A stretch of DNA of 64,000 nt. It comes from Prosthecodimorpha hirschii. Lineage in GTDB: Bacteria; Pseudomonadota; Alphaproteobacteria; Rhizobiales; Ancalomicrobiaceae. Shown piece by piece: positions 45,051 through 54,337 of this stretch; the stretch's first letter is position 1, and each line of letters opens with the position of its first letter. The position numbers and the translations under genes are program-made. The notes under the pieces are model-generated. The model had not been told where the DNA came from. It saw only the letters and a program-made list of their open reading frames with translations, and made no database searches. Where the stretch lies: NCBI RefSeq assembly GCF_001305515.1, contig NZ_LJYW01000001.1, positions 4,090,085 to 4,154,084 of the forward strand, written 5' to 3'.

Positions 45051-46003
45051 GCGCAGCGGACAAGCCGATTTTCGGGCGCCTGACCCTGATCGGAATCGGC
45101 CTGATCGGCGGTTCGATCGCGCGCGTGGCGCGCCGTGACGGGCTCGCCGGCGAGATCGTCGTCTCGACCCGGCGTCGGGAAACGCTCGACCGGGCGGTCG
45201 AACTCGGTCTCGGCGATCGCTACACGACCGACATGGCCGCGGCGGTCGAAGGCGCGGACTGCGTCATCGTCTCGGTGCCGGTCGGCGCCTCGGAGGCCGT
45301 CGCGCAGGCGATCGGGCCGCATCTGAAGCCGGGCGCGATCGTCTCCGATGTCGGCTCGGTCAAGGCCGACGTGGTCCGCCAAATGGCGCCGCACCTGCCG
45401 GCGCACGCCCATTTCGTGCCGGCCCATCCGGTCGCCGGCACGGAGCATTCCGGCCCGGATGCAGGCTTCGCGGAGCTGTTCCACAATCGCTGGTGCATCC
45501 TGACCCCGCCGCCCGGCACCGATCCGGCGGCGGTCGAGCGGCTGGCCGCCTTCTGGCGGGCGACCGGCTCGAAGGTCGAGACCATGACGCCCGAGCACCA
45601 CGACATGGTGCTCGCCATCACCAGCCATATCCCGCACCTGATCGCCTACAACATCGTCGGGACGGCGGCGCATCTGGAGCAGGTCACCGCCTCTGAGGTG
45701 ATCAAGTTCTCGGCCGGCGGCTTCCGCGACTTCACCCGCATCGCCGCCTCCGACCCGACCATGTGGCGGGACGTGTTCCTGCACAACAAGGAAGCGGTGA
45801 TCGAGATGCTCGGCCGCTTCATCGAGGATCTGTTCGCGCTGCAGCGGGCAGTGCGCTTCTCCGACGGCGACGCGCTGTTCGAGCTGTTCACCAAGACCCG
45901 TGCGATCCGGCGCGGCATCATCGATGTCGGCCAGGATACGGCGGCGCCGGATTTCGGACGCGCATCCGCGGGCGGGTCGGCCGAGGCCCCGGCGAAGGGC
46001 TGA
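45047..46003 (+). CDS. tyrA: Prephenate/arogenate dehydrogenase
   Basis: A 318-residue NAD(P)-dependent dehydrogenase of tyrosine synthesis. Rossmann motif [18 protein letters not shown], substrate-binding [12 protein letters not shown], the catalytic histidine in [16 protein letters not shown], and [14 protein letters not shown]. The C-terminal helical dimer domain ([20 protein letters not shown]) is complete; no chorismate mutase or ACT domain is fused. It starts with GTG 45047 in a GTGA overlap with the hisC stop, so it is translationally coupled. Whether prephenate or arogenate is preferred is not evident. Confidence 0.95.
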   Translation: MSAADKPIFGRLTLIGIGLIGGSIARVARRDGLAGEIVVSTRRRETLDRAVELGLGDRYTTDMAAAVEGADCVIVSVPVGASEAVAQAIGPHLKPGAIVSDVGSVKADVVRQMAPHLPAHAHFVPAHPVAGTEHSGPDAGFAELFHNRWCILTPPPGTDPAAVERLAAFWRATGSKVETMTPEHHDMVLAITSHIPHLIAYNIVGTAAHLEQVTASEVIKFSAGGFRDFTRIAASDPTMWRDVFLHNKEAVIEMLGRFIEDLFALQRAVRFSDGDALFELFTKTRAIRRGIIDVGQDTAAPDFGRASAGGSAEAPAKG

Positions 46004-46039
46004 GGCCGCCGGTTCGCGGCGCCCGCGCGGCGTGCCCGG

Positions 46040-46369
46040 TCAGCGCCGGGCCGGCGGGGTCGCGCGGCGGATCGCCTCGTAGGCGGCCCATTCGGCGCGC
46101 GCGACGCCGTCGCGCGGCATCGCATGGGTGGCGCAGAACAGGAGGAAGCTCTGTTCGTCGAAGCGGATGCGCACGGTGCGCACGCCCTTGTCGGACATTT
46201 CCCGCTCGAAGGCCCAGCCTTCCTTGAGCCAGGTATCGTAGTCGTCGTAAAGCCGATCGGCGTCCTCCATCAGCGCCTTGGCCTGCTCGTAGTCCTTGCG
46301 GCGGAACCAGCAGAGGGCCAACTGCCGGAAGCCGGAACTGGCCTGCGCGGCGGCGACGGGATCGGTCAT
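46040..46369 (-). CDS. Conserved small protein of unknown function (109 residues)
   Basis: A soluble 109-residue protein beginning TDPVAAAQASSGFRQLALCW and containing FRRKDYEQAKALMEDADRLY, WLKEGWAFEREMSDKGVRTV and RIRFDEQSFLLFCATHAMPR. No signal peptide or membrane segment. The sequence has the composition and well-spaced start (GGAG before ATG 46369) of a real gene. Its alternating helical pattern resembles small stress or regulator proteins, but I do not recognise a family. It is convergent with tyrA and divergent from the glycosyltransferase. Confidence 0.75.
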   Translation of the reverse strand: MTDPVAAAQASSGFRQLALCWFRRKDYEQAKALMEDADRLYDDYDTWLKEGWAFEREMSDKGVRTVRIRFDEQSFLLFCATHAMPRDGVARAEWAAYEAIRRATPPARR

Positions 46370-46478
46370 GACGGAACTCCGGTTGGATGGTGCCGCGGCG
46401 CCGGCGGCGGCATCGCACGCGGCGACGGCCGCTTCGGCGCGGCACCAAGGCGGCCACGCCTATAACACCGGGATCACG

Positions 46479-48725
46479 ATGGCGGAAGGCGGGCTGACAG
46501 GGACGGACGAGACCGAGGCGCCGCCGGGCGTCCGGGTGGTCGCGCGCCGCGATGTCGAGCCGGACGGCGCCCCGCCGGCCTGGCGGGCGACCGGCTTCGC
46601 ACCGTCGATGACCTTCGATCTCGCCGCCGAGGCCCGGCCCGGCTGGTACGCGCTCGCCATCGCGATCGAGGCCGGCCACGACCTGCAGGTCCGCGTGCTG
46701 CCCGGCTTCGGCGGCCGCTTCGAGCGGGCGCGCTCGACCGTCCTGAAGCGGGGTGCGGGCGGCAGCTTCGTCGGCACCTTCCGGGCGCCCGAGCCGTTCC
46801 GGCAGATCGAAGTCGAGCCGGGGCGCCTGCCGGGCCCGTTCCGGCTCGAGCGGCTCGTGCTCAGGCGGATGGGGCCTTTCGCGGTCGCCAACATGGCGCT
46901 GGCCGGCGCCGTCCGCGCGGCCCGCCGCGGCCCTGGTCCGCTGGCCGGCTACCTGAAGGCCGCGCTCGCCACGATCCTGAACCCGCGCCGCTTCGAGACG
47001 GCCCAGCCGCCCGGCGGGGGCGGGGCGGGGAACGACGATCCGGAACGGCGCTACGCGGCCTGGCTCGCCGCCCGACCGGCGCCCGATCCTGAGGAGCGGT
47101 CGCGTCCGCCGGCCCCGATCGTCGTGATCGTGCCGATCCTCGATGCCGTCCCGATCGATGCGGTCGCGGCCACGCTCGCATCGCTCGCCGCCCAGGCGCG
47201 GCGCTTCGACGAACTGGTCCTGGCCGGCCCGGCCGGTCGCCTTGCGGCAACGGAGGCGGCCCTGGCGTCCGTTCGTGCGTCGGGATGTGCGGCCCGGATC
47301 GCGACCGTGCCGGTCGCCGCCGGGACGACCGCGGCGGCCGCCGTGGCGGCGGCGGTCGAGGCCTCTGCGGCGGCGGCGATCACCGTGCTGCCGCCCGGCT
47401 GGATCGCCGATCCCGGTCTCGTCGGCGCCTTCGCGGCGGAGGTCGAGAAGGACGGGACCTTCGCGATCGCCTATGCGGACGAGGACGAGACCGGGCCGGA
47501 CGGGCGCCGCCGGCATCCGCGGCTGAAGCCGTCCTGGTCGCCTGCGCTTCTGGAATCCCATGCCTATATGGGCGTCCCCGTCCTGGTCGCGCGGTCCTGC
47601 TGGCCGGCGGAGGCGGCCGGGCTCCGGGCCGGAGCGGAGCCCTTCGATCTGGCCTTCAGGGTGACCGAAGCCGCGCCGTCGGGGGCGATCCGACGCGTCG
47701 CCCAGATGGTCGCCAGCCGGCGTGGCGACGGCCCCATCGATGCCTGGAGCCCGGCGACCGCAGCGGAGCGTTCCGCGGCCGCGGCCGCCTGCGTGGCGGA
47801 TCATCTCGCCCGGTGCGGCGAGGCCGGGCGGGTGATCCCGGTTGGGGGGCATCCGGGCTTCGTCCGGGTGCGCCGGGCGCTGCCGTCGCCGCCTCCGCTG
47901 GTCAGCGTCATCGTGCCGACGCGCGACCGGGCGGACCTGATCGGCGCCTGTCTGGCCGGTTTGGCCGAGCGGACCGACTACCCGGCGCTGGAAATTCTGG
48001 TCGTCGACAACGGCTCGGTCGATCCGGCCACGCTCGCGGTGCTGGCCGAGGCCGCGGCCCGTCCGGGCATCCGGGTCCTGCGGGCGCCCGGTCCGTTCGA
48101 CTATGCCGGCCTGAACAATCGCGCGGCGACCGAAGCCCGCGGCGAAATCCTCTGTCTTCTCAACGACGACGTCGTGCCGCTCGACGCCGGGTGGCTGGCC
48201 GCGATGGTGGCCGAGGCGCTGCAGGCCGATGTCGGTCCCGTCGGCGCGACCCTGCTCTATCCGGACGGGACGGTGCAGCATGCCGGCATCCTGCTCGGCA
48301 TGCACGGCACGGCCGGCCACATGGACCGGGGCCTTGCCGGGGACGCCGCCGGGCCGGACGGCCGGCTCCTGGCGCGGCGCGAGGTGGCGGCCGTGACCGG
48401 CGCCTGCCTGGTGGTGCGCAAGGCGGTCTGGGACCGGCTCGGCGGGCTCGACCCGGCTTTCGCGGTCGCCTTCAACGATGTCGATTTCTGCCTGCGCGCG
48501 CAGGCGCTCGGCCTCAGGACCGTGATCACGCCTGACGCCCGGCTGACCCATTTCGAATCAGCCTCGCGCGGCGCCGACCGCGACGGCGCGCGGCGCGCGC
48601 GGTTCGAGGCCGAGGCGGCGCGGTTTCGGGCGCGCTGGGCGGCGTCGGTTCTCGACGATCCGATTGTCTCGCCCGCCTTCGATCGCGCCGAGGGGGCCGT
48701 CGCGGTGCGCGTCGCAGAAAATTAA
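46479..48725 (+). CDS. Large family-2 glycosyltransferase
   Basis: A 748-residue cytoplasmic protein. Residues about 15-160 form a beta-rich N-terminal domain. Residues about 205-370 contain a degenerate GT-A-like region (PIVVIVPILDAVPIDAVAA). Residues about 475-720 form a clear GT2 domain: PLVSVIVPTRDRADLIGACL, LEILVVDNGSVD, LCLLNDDVVPLDAGWL (metal-binding acidic motif) and VAFNDVDFCLRAQALGLR. Such proteins build O-antigen or exopolysaccharide, which fits the Wza-like gene immediately downstream. ATG 46479 is the first plausible start. The first catalytic region may be inactive. Confidence 0.9.
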   Translation: MAEGGLTGTDETEAPPGVRVVARRDVEPDGAPPAWRATGFAPSMTFDLAAEARPGWYALAIAIEAGHDLQVRVLPGFGGRFERARSTVLKRGAGGSFVGTFRAPEPFRQIEVEPGRLPGPFRLERLVLRRMGPFAVANMALAGAVRAARRGPGPLAGYLKAALATILNPRRFETAQPPGGGGAGNDDPERRYAAWLAARPAPDPEERSRPPAPIVVIVPILDAVPIDAVAATLASLAAQARRFDELVLAGPAGRLAATEAALASVRASGCAARIATVPVAAGTTAAAAVAAAVEASAAAAITVLPPGWIADPGLVGAFAAEVEKDGTFAIAYADEDETGPDGRRRHPRLKPSWSPALLESHAYMGVPVLVARSCWPAEAAGLRAGAEPFDLAFRVTEAAPSGAIRRVAQMVASRRGDGPIDAWSPATAAERSAAAAACVADHLARCGEAGRVIPVGGHPGFVRVRRALPSPPPLVSVIVPTRDRADLIGACLAGLAERTDYPALEILVVDNGSVDPATLAVLAEAAARPGIRVLRAPGPFDYAGLNNRAATEARGEILCLLNDDVVPLDAGWLAAMVAEALQADVGPVGATLLYPDGTVQHAGILLGMHGTAGHMDRGLAGDAAGPDGRLLARREVAAVTGACLVVRKAVWDRLGGLDPAFAVAFNDVDFCLRAQALGLRTVITPDARLTHFESASRGADRDGARRARFEAEAARFRARWAASVLDDPIVSPAFDRAEGAVAVRVAEN

Positions 48726-48736
48726 GCTGTTGTTAG
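48722..48736 (+). promoter_or_regulatory. Near-consensus CtrA-like box upstream of the export gene
   Basis: TTAA-GCTGTTG-TTAG matches TTAA-N7-TTAA at seven of eight half-site positions. It overlaps the stop codon of the glycosyltransferase and lies 115 bp before the polysaccharide-export start, followed by a T-rich stretch. Confidence 0.35.
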
Positions 48737-48850
48737 GATGCGTGTTTTTCTGTAACTGTCTGTGTCTCTGGGGCCACGCGTTTCGGAATTGGGCACTGTC
48801 GCCAAAGCACGGCTCTGGCTCGCTTTAGACCGGAATGGTATGGAGCCGTC

Positions 48851-50041
48851 ATGGTGGCTCGTTTTTCTGGGCTTTGCGCCCTCACGGTTCGTGCCCGCGC
48901 TCTGTTCGCGGCTGTGTGCATGCCGTTGCTGGCGGCCGGCTGCTCCTCGCTGCCGTCGGACGGGCCATCCGCGATGGCGATCACCAGCGAGCGCGTCGAG
49001 ACATCCCTGCCGATCGACTCCTACGTCATCGTGCAACTCGACGAACCGGTCGTCCGCACCATCGGCCCCTGGCGGCCGCACACTTTCGCCGACCGCTTCG
49101 CGATCCGCTCCGGTCCGCGCGGCCAGCCGCTCGGCATCGGCGACGTGATCGACATCCGGATCATGGAGGCCGGCGACAACGGCCTGTTCGCGAATACCCA
49201 GACCCGCGGCGCGCAGTTCCAGGCGCAGATCGACGAGACCGGCAACATCTTCGTGCCCTATGTCGGGCGGATGCGGGCGGCCGGACGCACCACCGAGGTG
49301 CTGCGCGAGGCGATCCAGACTGCGCTGGCCGACAAGGCGATCCAGCCGCAGGTCCTGCTCGGCGTCGTCGGCAACCAGGCCAATGCGGCCGTGGTGGTCG
49401 GCGATGTGGCGAAGCCCGGCAAGTATCCGCTCAATGTCGGCGGCACCAAGCTGCTCGACATGGTCGCGCTGGCCGGCGGTTCGCGCTTCACCACCTACGA
49501 GACGACGGTCACGCTGAAGCGCAAGACCGAGGCGGCCTCGATCCTGCTTGAAGATCTGGTTCTCGTTCCGTCCAACAACGTCTACTTGATGCCGGACGAC
49601 GAGATCCTGCTGTCCTTCGCGCCGCAGACCTACACGCTGCTCGGCGCGGTCTACCGGCCGAGCGAGATCAAGTTCGAGACCAAGACGGTCACGCTGGCGG
49701 AAGCCGTGGCGCGCGGCGGCGGCCTCAACACGCTGGCGGCCGATGCCAGCGGCATCTTCGTGTTCCGCTTCGAGGAGCCGCATCTGGTCAAGGCGATCCG
49801 GCCGGATTGGCAGCCGAAGAGCGCCGGCAAGGTTCCGGTCGTCTACCGCCTGAACCTGCTCGAGCCGAAGGGCCTGTTCCTGGCCCGGCAGATGTGGCTG
49901 CGCGACAAGGACATCGTCTATGTGGCGACCGCCCCGTCGGTGGAATTCGCCAAGTTCCTGGACATTGTCGGTCGCACGGTCTCGACCGGCCGCGCCGGCG
50001 TCGGTCTCGCCAACGACATCAAGGTCCTGAAGAACAACTGA
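48851..50041 (+). CDS. Polysaccharide export lipoprotein, Wza/ExoF-like
   Basis: A 396-residue outer-membrane polysaccharide export protein. The N-terminus has a hydrophobic signal and lipobox (PLLAAGC, lipidated C31). The Poly_export domain covers about residues 90-175 (LGIGDVIDIRIMEAG, IDETGNIFVPYVGRMRAAGR). Two SLBB-like regions follow (VVVGDVAKPGKYPLNVGGTK and FAPQTYTLLGAVYRPSEIKF). This family forms the channel for capsule or exopolysaccharide export. Together with the upstream GT2 gene it indicates a surface polysaccharide, although no Wzc/tyrosine kinase gene is in the window. Confidence 0.93.
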   Translation: MVARFSGLCALTVRARALFAAVCMPLLAAGCSSLPSDGPSAMAITSERVETSLPIDSYVIVQLDEPVVRTIGPWRPHTFADRFAIRSGPRGQPLGIGDVIDIRIMEAGDNGLFANTQTRGAQFQAQIDETGNIFVPYVGRMRAAGRTTEVLREAIQTALADKAIQPQVLLGVVGNQANAAVVVGDVAKPGKYPLNVGGTKLLDMVALAGGSRFTTYETTVTLKRKTEAASILLEDLVLVPSNNVYLMPDDEILLSFAPQTYTLLGAVYRPSEIKFETKTVTLAEAVARGGGLNTLAADASGIFVFRFEEPHLVKAIRPDWQPKSAGKVPVVYRLNLLEPKGLFLARQMWLRDKDIVYVATAPSVEFAKFLDIVGRTVSTGRAGVGLANDIKVLKNN

Positions 50042-50227
50042 CCGTCGGCACCCGGCGGCGGCGGCTTCGGCCGCCGTCACGGCCCCGCGCCCGCAAAGGC
50101 GACGCACGCCCACATGGCTGCGGGCATTCGCAACGGCTGGGGTCCAGCGCAAAGGCTGGGGTCCTGCGCTCCCGGACGCGTCCGGGGACGCCGTCGGCAC
50201 GGGTTGCCCCCGGCTCCCGCAGCAAGG

Positions 50228-51121
50228 TCAGGTCGTCTGGCGGTCCACGAAATCCCCGGCGATCCGGACGACCGCCCGACCAAGCGCCATGGCGTTGCGC
50301 TGCGCAGCGCCCGCGACCGTCGCGCCGGAGAACAGGGTCGCGAGGCTGCCGAGCAGGCACAGCGGCGAGGCCGGGCCTTTCCGTTCCGTCTGGTCCCGCG
50401 CCGATCCGTCGGCATCCGACACCATCGCTATCCCGGTCGCCGCACCCGCCGTCAGGGCTGCGCCCTCGATCCCGGCCCGCAAGGCGCCATGGGTCAGGAT
50501 CACGGCATCGATGCCGGCGAGCAGGATGGCCGGATCGTCGATCGAGAGCCGCGGCAGGTCGCGCGGGGTCAGCGGCCGGTCGGAGAGGGCGGCCAGCGCC
50601 TCGTCGAGGCCCGGATAGTTGCCGGGATCGGGACCGAGCCGCCAGACCGGGCAGAAATGGGTCAAGTCCGACACCGCCGCCTCGAAGCCGGCCGCCGCGT
50701 CGGCGCCGACCACCAGAAGCCCGGGCGCGGTCTGATCGATCGCGGCGGCCAGATCCGGTCCGGCGGCCGCGGTGTCGTAGAGTACCGGAACGACGCCGGC
50801 CCGCATCAGCCCGAGCGCCAGGATCGCGGTCGCGGCCGGGTCCGAGGCCAGCAGCCCGACCCTGGTGCCGCGCCCGAGCCCCTGCTGGCCGGCCCAGCGC
50901 GTCACCCGCTGCGAGGCGGCGAACAGGGCGCCCCAGGTGATCCGGCCGGCAGGGGGCGCGCCTGACGGGCTCGCGAAGGCGATCCGGTCGTGCCAGCGGT
51001 CGGCCAGGATGGCGAAGCGGTCGACCAGCGTCCGGTCCGGATGCGCGGCGATGCGGGCGAACAGCCGGCGGAGCCGCCAGCGGGCGAGGGCGGCGGCGAT
51101 GCGCTCGCGCAAGCCGGTCAC
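50228..51121 (-). CDS. Degenerate AMP-binding (acyl-CoA-synthetase-like) protein
   Basis: A 297-residue frame resembling only the N-terminal half of long-chain acyl-CoA synthetases: LADRWHDRIAFASPSG, then RITWGALFAASQRVTRWAGQ and RVGLLASDPAATAILALGLMRAGVVPVL. Full enzymes are about 500-600 residues. The P-loop that should follow (YTSGTTGLPK) is missing: the sequence runs DDPAILLAGIDAVILTHGAL directly, and the whole adenylation C-terminal part is absent. The product cannot activate acids by the known mechanism. It is either a decayed gene or a protein with another role. The start is GTG 51121; an earlier in-frame start would only add low-quality sequence. Confidence 0.55.
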   Translation of the reverse strand: MTGLRERIAAALARWRLRRLFARIAAHPDRTLVDRFAILADRWHDRIAFASPSGAPPAGRITWGALFAASQRVTRWAGQQGLGRGTRVGLLASDPAATAILALGLMRAGVVPVLYDTAAAGPDLAAAIDQTAPGLLVVGADAAAGFEAAVSDLTHFCPVWRLGPDPGNYPGLDEALAALSDRPLTPRDLPRLSIDDPAILLAGIDAVILTHGALRAGIEGAALTAGAATGIAMVSDADGSARDQTERKGPASPLCLLGSLATLFSGATVAGAAQRNAMALGRAVVRIAGDFVDRQTT

Positions 51122-51172
51122 GCGGCGGCCCCGGGCTTGGCAAGGCCGGCCCGGCGATGGCAGGAAGGCGCC

Positions 51173-51433
51173 ATGACCGACGAACGCCGCCTCGACCTGA
51201 AGGGTCTCAACTGCCCGCTCCCCGTGCTGAAGGCGCGCCGGGCGCTTTCCCGCCTGCCGGCCGGCACCCGGCTCGCCGTCGAGGCGACCGATCCGATGAG
51301 CGCCATCGACATCCCGCACATGTGCGCCGAGGACGGGCACGATCTGGTCGAGACCCGGCGCGACGGCCGGCTGCTGGTCTTCGTCATCGTCGCCGGCCCT
51401 CAGCCGAAGCGGCCGGAGAATCCCGAGACATAG
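51173..51433 (+). CDS. TusA-family sulfurtransferase
   Basis: An 86-residue sulfur-carrier protein. The active-site motif is LDLKGLNCPLPVLKARRAL (CPxP cysteine), followed by LAVEATDPMSAIDIPHMCAE and a short beta strand. TusA-like proteins relay persulfide sulfur for thiouridine or molybdopterin synthesis. ATG 51173 has GGAAGG upstream. Its 3' end overlaps the convergent CobW-family gene by 34 bp. Which sulfur pathway it serves is not clear from the context. Confidence 0.92.
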   Translation: MTDERRLDLKGLNCPLPVLKARRALSRLPAGTRLAVEATDPMSAIDIPHMCAEDGHDLVETRRDGRLLVFVIVAGPQPKRPENPET

Positions 51434-52680
51434 AGCGGATTGTCGGCGACGGCGGTCCGGTCGGGCGTGTCGGGGGCGACATGGCCGGCGAAGGCGTCGA
51501 ACATGCGCCGCACGAAGCCCTCGTCGAGATCCTTGGTGATGAAGACCAGACGGGTGCGCCGGTCGGCATCCGGCCAGGCGGGAAGCTGCACGGGCGGATG
51601 CAATACGTGCTGCACGGCGTGCAGCACCAGCGGGCGCTCCGGATCCTCGGCCAGCTTGACCACGCCCTTCATGCGCAGGAGGCGCGGACCATGCGCCGAG
51701 CGCAAAAGGTCGAGAAACAGATCGAGCGAGCCGGCCGGGATCGCCGCATCGGTCGCCAGGCAGAAGGCGCGGATGCGGTCGTCGTGGCGGTTCGGATCGT
51801 GATGGTGATCATGGTCGCCGTGCGAATGGTCGTGCCCATGATCGTGATCGTGATCGTGCCCGTGGCCATGGTCGTGATCATGCCCTTCATGACCGTGCGC
51901 CGGGCCGCCGCCGAGGCGCGCCTCCAGACGGCGCCGCTCGGCCTCACGGTCGCGGAAGGCCTCTTCCTGCAGCCAGCGGCGGACGTCGGCGGACTTGCGC
52001 TCGGCACTCCACAGGCCGGTCTCGAGCAGGGCCGCCGGCGTCGCCTCGCCGCGCGCCGCATCGAGGATCGCGGCGGCCGGATTGAGCACGCGCAGCCGGG
52101 TGGCGAGCATGACCAGCGCCGGGCGCCGGGCGGGCTCGACCAGGTCGGTCTTGGTCAGCACGATCCGGTCGGCGACGGCGGCCTGCTTGACCGCCTCCTC
52201 CTGGGCGTCGAGCGTCGCCATGCCGTTGACCGCGTCGACCACCGTGACCACGCCGTCGAGCCGGTAGCGCCGGACCAGATAGGGATGGCGCATGACGGTG
52301 TGCAGGATCGGCGCCGGGTCGGCGAGGCCGGTGGTCTCGATCACGACGCGCGAAAGCCGCTGGATGCGGCCGTTGTCGAGCCGCTTGAGCAGGTCTTCGA
52401 GCGTCGCGACCAGGTCGCCGCGGATGGTGCAGCAGAGGCAGCCCGAGGACAGTTCGACCACGCCGTCGTCGGCCCGCTCGACCAGCACATGGTCGATGCC
52501 GATCTCGCCGAACTCGTTGACGATCACCGCCGTGTCGGCCATGGCCGGGTCGCCGAGCAGGCGGTTGAGCAGGGTCGTCTTGCCGGCGCCGAGAAAGCCG
52601 GTGATCACGGTGACGGGGATCGGCGCGCCCGGTTCGGGGCGCGCGTCGCTGGGGTCGGCGGGGGCCATGGTCGGGTCCAT
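51400..52680 (-). CDS. CobW/COG0523-family GTP-dependent metallochaperone with His-rich insert
   Basis: A 426-residue G3E GTPase. G1 is VITGFLGAGKTTLLNRLL, the metal-binding CxCC is SSGCLCCTIRGDL, and IVLTKTDLVEPA supplies the base-recognition motif. Between the GTPase and the C-terminal CobW_C domain, at about residues 285-320, is a long histidine/aspartate stretch (for example HGHDHDHDHGHDHSHGDHDH) that should bind zinc or cobalt. Such proteins deliver metals, commonly zinc under starvation. ATG 52680 is used; ATG 52668 (four residues later) has a better-placed AGGA and may be the real start. Confidence 0.93.
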   Translation of the reverse strand: MDPTMAPADPSDARPEPGAPIPVTVITGFLGAGKTTLLNRLLGDPAMADTAVIVNEFGEIGIDHVLVERADDGVVELSSGCLCCTIRGDLVATLEDLLKRLDNGRIQRLSRVVIETTGLADPAPILHTVMRHPYLVRRYRLDGVVTVVDAVNGMATLDAQEEAVKQAAVADRIVLTKTDLVEPARRPALVMLATRLRVLNPAAAILDAARGEATPAALLETGLWSAERKSADVRRWLQEEAFRDREAERRRLEARLGGGPAHGHEGHDHDHGHGHDHDHDHGHDHSHGDHDHHHDPNRHDDRIRAFCLATDAAIPAGSLDLFLDLLRSAHGPRLLRMKGVVKLAEDPERPLVLHAVQHVLHPPVQLPAWPDADRRTRLVFITKDLDEGFVRRMFDAFAGHVAPDTPDRTAVADNPLYVSGFSGRFG

Positions 52681-52711
52681 CCTGGCGGGGTCGGTCGAGA
52701 TGCGCCGGACC

Positions 52712-54337
52712 CTATTTCTTCTTGCGACGCGGGTCGACTGGTTTGGTCTCGGCGGCATGAGCCGTCTTGGCGGCCGGCTTCGCGGCGGCGAGCTTCGGCT
52801 TGCGCTCCGGCAGCGGCAGGTCGACGGCGGCGATCGGTTCGGCGCCGCGCCGTGCGGCACCGGGTGCCGTCGCGCCGCCCTGGCCGGCGATCACCATCGG
52901 GGTGCCGTTGGCGGGCGGCAGCACGGCGTCGAGACCGGCGCCGGAGGCCGGACCGGTCGCGGGCTTCGGAATGGCGCCCGGCGGGGTGTTGGAGAAGAGA
53001 TTGAAGGCGCGCGCGGTCGTGCTCTGGCCCTCGGGCGGCGCGGCCTGATCCTGGCCGGAGCCCCCGGGGAAGATCGCGCCCGGCGGCGTCTGGCGCGTCG
53101 GCGCGACCAGGGCGGCCACGTTCGAGCCGGCGCCGGCCGGCGGCTTGGCCGTCGCGATGGCATTCGCTCCGGCCGGGGGCGCGGCATCGGCGCCGCCGGT
53201 CCAGACCTTCACGGGGGCGCCGATGTCGAAGCGGGCGGTCAGCCAGGAGCCGGCCTGGCCGCTGGCGCCGCGCTTCGGCGTGCCCTGGCCGGCGATGATG
53301 ATGCGGCCCTGGTCTTCCGGGGTCGGCGGCGGCGCGGCGGCGAGATCGTCGGCGTCCTCGCCGACCTGCCGGCGGTTCTTGCCGCAGACCTCCTCGCGGA
53401 TGTCGAGCGGCGGCATCGCCGCCTCCGGACCGGCCGTCATGGCGTCGATCTGCTCGCGGCTGGAGAACATCGTCATCAGGCCGCCCGAGCCGTCGAAGGC
53501 CTTGGTGAACAGTTCCGCCGCCTTCTCGGCGCGGACCCGTGCGTTGGGCGAGCCGAGCACCACCGCGACCAGCCGCTTGTCGCCGCGCGTCACCGTGGCG
53601 ACGACGTTGAAGCCGCCCGAGCAGATGAAGCCGGTCTTCATCCCGTCCGTGCCGGGATAGCGGTCCATCAGGTGGTTGTGGTTGCGGATCACCCGCTTGC
53701 CGAACTGGATGCCGGGCAGGCTGAAATAGCCGGCATATTCGGGAAACTCGCGGATCAGCGCCCGGGCGAGCAGGCCGAGATCGTGCGCGTTGGTATATTG
53801 CGCCGGGTCGGGCAGGCCGTTCGGATTGGCCCAGACGGTCCGGCTCATGCCGAGCCTGCGCGCCTGCGCGTTCATCTCCGCCACGAAGGCGTCCTTGGAG
53901 CCGCCGACCGCCTCGCCGAGCGCCCAGGCCACGTCGTTGGCCGACTTGACCATGACCATCTTGAGCGCATTGTCGACCGTCAGCACGGTGCCGGTCGGGA
54001 AGCCCATCTTGCTCGGCGGCTGGGTATTGGCCTCCGGCGACATGACCACCGGCGAGGACAGCTTGAGGCGTCCGGCCTTGAGCGCCTGGAAGGTGACGTA
54101 GGTGGTCATCAGCTTGGTGACCGAGGCCGGATACCAGGCCTGGAACGCATTGTGGCGGTCCAGCACCTCGCCCGTCCTGGCATCGAAGACCAGATAGGCG
54201 TGGGCGGCATCCGAGCGGGCCGGGACGGCGCACAGCGTCAGCAGGATCGAAGCGGCCCCGATGACCCGGCCGGCCGTGGCCGCGGAGAAAAGCGGGAGCC
54301 GGCGGCCATGCCGCAGTCTGGTCGGATCGATCGGCAT
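52712..54337 (-). CDS. D-alanyl-D-alanine carboxypeptidase (S11, DacA/DacF-like) with long C-terminal tail
   Basis: A 541-residue exported penicillin-binding protein that trims peptidoglycan stem peptides. Catalytic blocks: SxxK in WYPASVTKLMTTYVTFQ, SxN in VKSANDVAWALGE and KTG in TDGMKTGFICSGGFNVVA. A hydrophobic signal segment (VIGAASILLTLCAVPARSDA) follows a basic N-terminus. The peptidase domain ends near residue 300. The rest is an unusually long Ala/Pro/Gly-rich region with two IIIAGQG/MVIAGQG segments and a terminal basic KPVDPRRKKK. ATG 54337 is preferred because GGAG lies just upstream. It is divergent from ureD. Confidence 0.93.
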   Translation of the reverse strand: MPIDPTRLRHGRRLPLFSAATAGRVIGAASILLTLCAVPARSDAAHAYLVFDARTGEVLDRHNAFQAWYPASVTKLMTTYVTFQALKAGRLKLSSPVVMSPEANTQPPSKMGFPTGTVLTVDNALKMVMVKSANDVAWALGEAVGGSKDAFVAEMNAQARRLGMSRTVWANPNGLPDPAQYTNAHDLGLLARALIREFPEYAGYFSLPGIQFGKRVIRNHNHLMDRYPGTDGMKTGFICSGGFNVVATVTRGDKRLVAVVLGSPNARVRAEKAAELFTKAFDGSGGLMTMFSSREQIDAMTAGPEAAMPPLDIREEVCGKNRRQVGEDADDLAAAPPPTPEDQGRIIIAGQGTPKRGASGQAGSWLTARFDIGAPVKVWTGGADAAPPAGANAIATAKPPAGAGSNVAALVAPTRQTPPGAIFPGGSGQDQAAPPEGQSTTARAFNLFSNTPPGAIPKPATGPASGAGLDAVLPPANGTPMVIAGQGGATAPGAARRGAEPIAAVDLPLPERKPKLAAAKPAAKTAHAAETKPVDPRRKKK

